Assembly (NCBI GenBank): GCA_938031175.1
Contig: CALHGZ010000005.1
Span: forward strand, 186,001 to 250,000
Direction of reading: 5' to 3'
From: Candidatus Kapaibacterium sp.
GTDB taxonomy: Bacteria; Bacteroidota; Ignavibacteria; Kapaibacteriales; UBA2268
DNA length: 64,000 bases
Shown here: in pieces, positions 61,804 through 64,000 of the stretch
Numbering within the stretch: the stretch's first letter is position 1
Layout of the letters: the number at the start of each line of letters is the position of its first letter
Program-made: the position numbers and the translations under genes
The notes under the pieces: model-generated
The model's database searches: none
The model's input: only the letters and a program-made list of their open reading frames with translations
What the model was told of the DNA's origin: nothing

Positions 61804-64000
61804 TTAAGTACCAATCAAAAGGAATGAACCCCAATAGTAAGGGCTTTTGAAATTTTCTTTTAATTTTTTCTGGGCGATTGCAAAAGCCTCACTAATAGTT
61901 TTATTATTTGCAAGTTGTTTATAAAATTCAACCATTAATTCATAAGTAGCCTCATCGTCAATTTTCCATAGTGACATTAGTAAATTTTTAACCCCGGCTA
62001 CAATAAATGCTCTTTGTAAACCATATACCCCTTCACCATTTTTAATTTCTCCTAACCCTGTTTCACAAGCACTAAGTACAAGTAGTTCTGTCTCATCTAA
62101 TCTTAAATTCATTGCTTCTTGAGCATAAAGTATACCGTTTTCAAACTCTCCGTAAAATTGATTCCTTTGTAAGTATGAATCTCCAGCTCCAGCTAAAAGT
62201 AAACCAGAACGTAGTAAAGGATTTTCCGCAGCTAATTCCATATCGACACCAAATGCACGTTTACGATATTTTATGTCTAAATCTGAGAAAAAAAAACCGT
62301 GTGTAGCAATATGAAGAATATTGGGTGAATTTATGCTTTTTAAATTATTTTCAGAAGCATTTTTGCCTTGATATGTTATTACATTCCATCCTTTATTGAT
62401 CAATATTTCGGATATTTTTTCAATCTCGAGCTTCGTAAAGAGTAATTCACTAATACCAGTATGTTTAGTTGGATTTTCCTGTGAATCACTTATTTTAACT
62501 ATGTTTGGGTTAATTTCCTTAAGTGGAGCGTTAAAATCAGGGTTGCCAAAAATGATAGAGCTTTTAATTTTTTTATCAACTTTGTATGATAAATTTAAAT
62601 AATCGGCTGAATTTGTTAATATTTTAATTACTTTACTATCAATAATGTAGGAATCGTCGGGCTTCAATAAAGTATTAATATTAATTTTATAGTAAACACC
62701 ATCGGGAGATATATATATCTTTTGCTTGTCTTGAATAATTTTATCAATAGGCTCCCAAAATGCTTTATATGATTCTTTATCTTTTATTCTGAGCTTTATA
62801 GAATTTAGATAATTTTTTATGTATAGTTCCTCAAGTTGCTTACCATTTCTTAGTAGAACAAGCTTTGGATTATCTTTAGTTTCTTTTGTAATAATTAGGA
62901 AAGCATAGTAAATATCTTCGGAATTCCCACGTTCAAAAAATCTGAATCTTATGACATCAATTAGAGCTTCATCAGGTTTTAATTTAGTTTGTATATCTTT
63001 CCAAGTTAGCTTGCGTTTTTCATAAGAACTTTGGAAAATAGAGGAGTAACGGCTAAGGTATTTTTCTAATTGGTTTATAGTGTCTTTTATTGCTTCGATA
63101 TTAATGTTTTGTGATTGTATTTCTCTTTTCGTGAGTGTGTAATAAAGTGCTAATTTTTTGCTTTTTTCGAGCCAGAGATTAAAAGTTGAAATTAATTCAG
63201 CATTATTACTATTTTGAATTGCATCTCTAATTTTTTTCGATGAATTAATTATAACAGCTTTTGTTTTCAATTGTATATCGAACATTTCATTCAAAAGTTT
63301 TGGATTTTCTTCATATCGTGTAATAACATAGCAGTTGAACATTTCAAATCTTTCTTTAAAAGAATTGAAAAATCTACTTTTTTCTTCTTCGCTCAGAAAA
63401 TTGAAATAGTTATCAATTAATTCGAGGTACAAGGCAAAAGCTTCCTTATACAATCTATCAGCTTCATTGAAATAGCCCATATCCTTATACAAACCGGCTA
63501 AATTGTTTAATGTTGTGGCATAATCAGGATGTTTATCGCCTAATATAAACTTCCTTAATTGAAGAGAATTTTCTAAATAGTTTTTTGCCTTTGATAGATC
63601 TCCTTCGATCCAGTAAATTGTCCCAAGTGCATTTAAGCAGGATGAATATAGGGGATGACCATTACCGAATTTTTTTTCAGTCATATCCATTGCCTGATTA
63701 AGTAAGTCTTTTGCTTTTTCACTTTCTTCAAAAGCCCAATGCAACAAAGCAAGATTGAAAAGGGTAGAAGGATAATCAGGATTATTCTGCCTTATCTTCA
63801 TTGCTTTTTCATCAGTAGATTTTGTTAAAATTAATTTAGCTTCCTTTTGTTTTCCTAAACTTAAGTATGTATAGGCAAGATTTAATTCAGCTTTTTCAGT
63901 TTCGCTATCGAATTCACCCCTGTGTTTTCTTAAAATTTTAGCGGCATTTTCAAGGTATCCAATAGCTTTTTCGTTGTTTCCAAGTTTTCGGTAAAGCATA
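61804..64000 (-). CDS. TPR-CHAT caspase-like protein (5' partial)
   Basis: At least 731 residues are visible; the frame reaches the right edge, so the N-terminus is missing and the first visible Met is probably internal. TPR units (for example HPDYATTLNNLAGLYKDMGY) fill about 1-200 and a helical region follows. A C-terminal CHAT domain (about 490-731) has the catalytic His in ILHIATHGFFFS and Cys in LLVLSACETGLGEI, plus GLQRAFIVAGVKNLLMSLW. CHAT proteins are caspase-like proteases, with roles in signalling, regulated proteolysis or defence. No CRISPR or obvious target gene is nearby in the window. Confidence 0.88.
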   Translation of the reverse strand, partial: MLYRKLGNNEKAIGYLENAAKILRKHRGEFDSETEKAELNLAYTYLSLGKQKEAKLILTKSTDEKAMKIRQNNPDYPSTLFNLALLHWAFEESEKAKDLLNQAMDMTEKKFGNGHPLYSSCLNALGTIYWIEGDLSKAKNYLENSLQLRKFILGDKHPDYATTLNNLAGLYKDMGYFNEADRLYKEAFALYLELIDNYFNFLSEEEKSRFFNSFKERFEMFNCYVITRYEENPKLLNEMFDIQLKTKAVIINSSKKIRDAIQNSNNAELISTFNLWLEKSKKLALYYTLTKREIQSQNINIEAIKDTINQLEKYLSRYSSIFQSSYEKRKLTWKDIQTKLKPDEALIDVIRFRFFERGNSEDIYYAFLIITKETKDNPKLVLLRNGKQLEELYIKNYLNSIKLRIKDKESYKAFWEPIDKIIQDKQKIYISPDGVYYKININTLLKPDDSYIIDSKVIKILTNSADYLNLSYKVDKKIKSSIIFGNPDFNAPLKEINPNIVKISDSQENPTKHTGISELLFTKLEIEKISEILINKGWNVITYQGKNASENNLKSINSPNILHIATHGFFFSDLDIKYRKRAFGVDMELAAENPLLRSGLLLAGAGDSYLQRNQFYGEFENGILYAQEAMNLRLDETELLVLSACETGLGEIKNGEGVYGLQRAFIVAGVKNLLMSLWKIDDEATYELMVEFYKQLANNKTISEAFAIAQKKLKENFKSPYYWGSFLLIGT

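Noticed and set aside
61804-64000. CRISPR-linked TPR-CHAT (Craspase-type) system
   Set aside because: No Cas genes or repeat array are visible in the window; only the domain architecture is similar.
1-64000. tRNA, rRNA, riboswitches, insertion sequences, att sites
   Set aside because: Looked for by eye in the gaps between genes; no cloverleaf, transposase frame, terminal inverted repeats or known riboswitch core was seen. A covariance-model search would be decisive.

Overview
This 64 kb window is AT-rich and looks like chromosome from the Bacteroidota/Chlorobiota (FCB) superphylum, most likely an Ignavibacteria/Kapabacteria-type lineage (inference; no rRNA is present to prove it). The signs are several secreted proteins ending in type IX secretion (T9SS) type-A C-terminal domains, a TonB-dependent receptor with a carboxypeptidase-regulatory-like N-terminal domain, a protein with the 'NVGIGTT' fibre repeat common in Bacteroidota, OmpA-family envelope proteins, and promoter elements of the TAnnTTTG / TTTG type. 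No tRNA, rRNA, CRISPR array, insertion sequence or prophage was recognised. No gap between genes exceeds 300 bases.

Layout. 1-6.4 kb: the end of an OmpA-domain envelope protein, then a TonB-dependent receptor paired with a T9SS-exported beta-helix protein. 6.5-10.9 kb: a membrane-anchored leucine-rich-repeat protein whose stop overlaps the TTG start of glutamine-dependent NAD synthetase, followed by a NarL-type response regulator. 11.1-36.2 kb: a co-directional cluster of seven surface or secreted proteins. It holds a fibre-like protein, a giant protein of about 4,250 residues made of beta-solenoid and G8-like modules, a smaller relative of 837 residues, a protein ending in a dockerin-like domain, a T9SS protein with a possible cohesin-like N-terminus, a T9SS seven-bladed WD40 protein and an OmpA-domain barrel. 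It is followed (36.3-38.9 kb) by a stand-alone receiver and a CHASE-PAS histidine kinase whose ATP-binding half appears degenerate. This cluster is the best candidate for an undescribed system, perhaps a surface layer or adhesion apparatus with dockerin-type docking.

38.9-48 kb: a small membrane protein, a TPR protein with an inverted repeat over its promoter, a minus-strand operon (speB-like, dapD, a small membrane protein, a Memo-family protein), a Spy-like periplasmic protein, and secA with an unusual tail lacking the zinc motif. 48.1-56.3 kb: a complete SUF iron-sulphur operon (IscR-like Rrf2 regulator, sufB, sufC, sufD, sufS, sufU, a MIP18/SufT-like gene, a ferredoxin-type oxidoreductase, sufA-like), then iron-type superoxide dismutase. 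56.4-61 kb: folP, a PD40 lipoprotein, an ECF sigma factor, an anti-sigma-like protein with an unexpected outer-membrane-barrel-like C-terminus, and a DUF4397 lipoprotein. 61-64 kb, minus strand: rpsR and rpmE, both lacking zinc-binding cysteines, a 58-residue unrecognised small gene ahead of them, and a TPR-CHAT protease-like protein running off the right edge.

The housekeeping genes are ordinary. The points of interest are the giant solenoid/dockerin cluster, the degenerate kinase with its lone receiver, and the sigma/anti-sigma/barrel operon.
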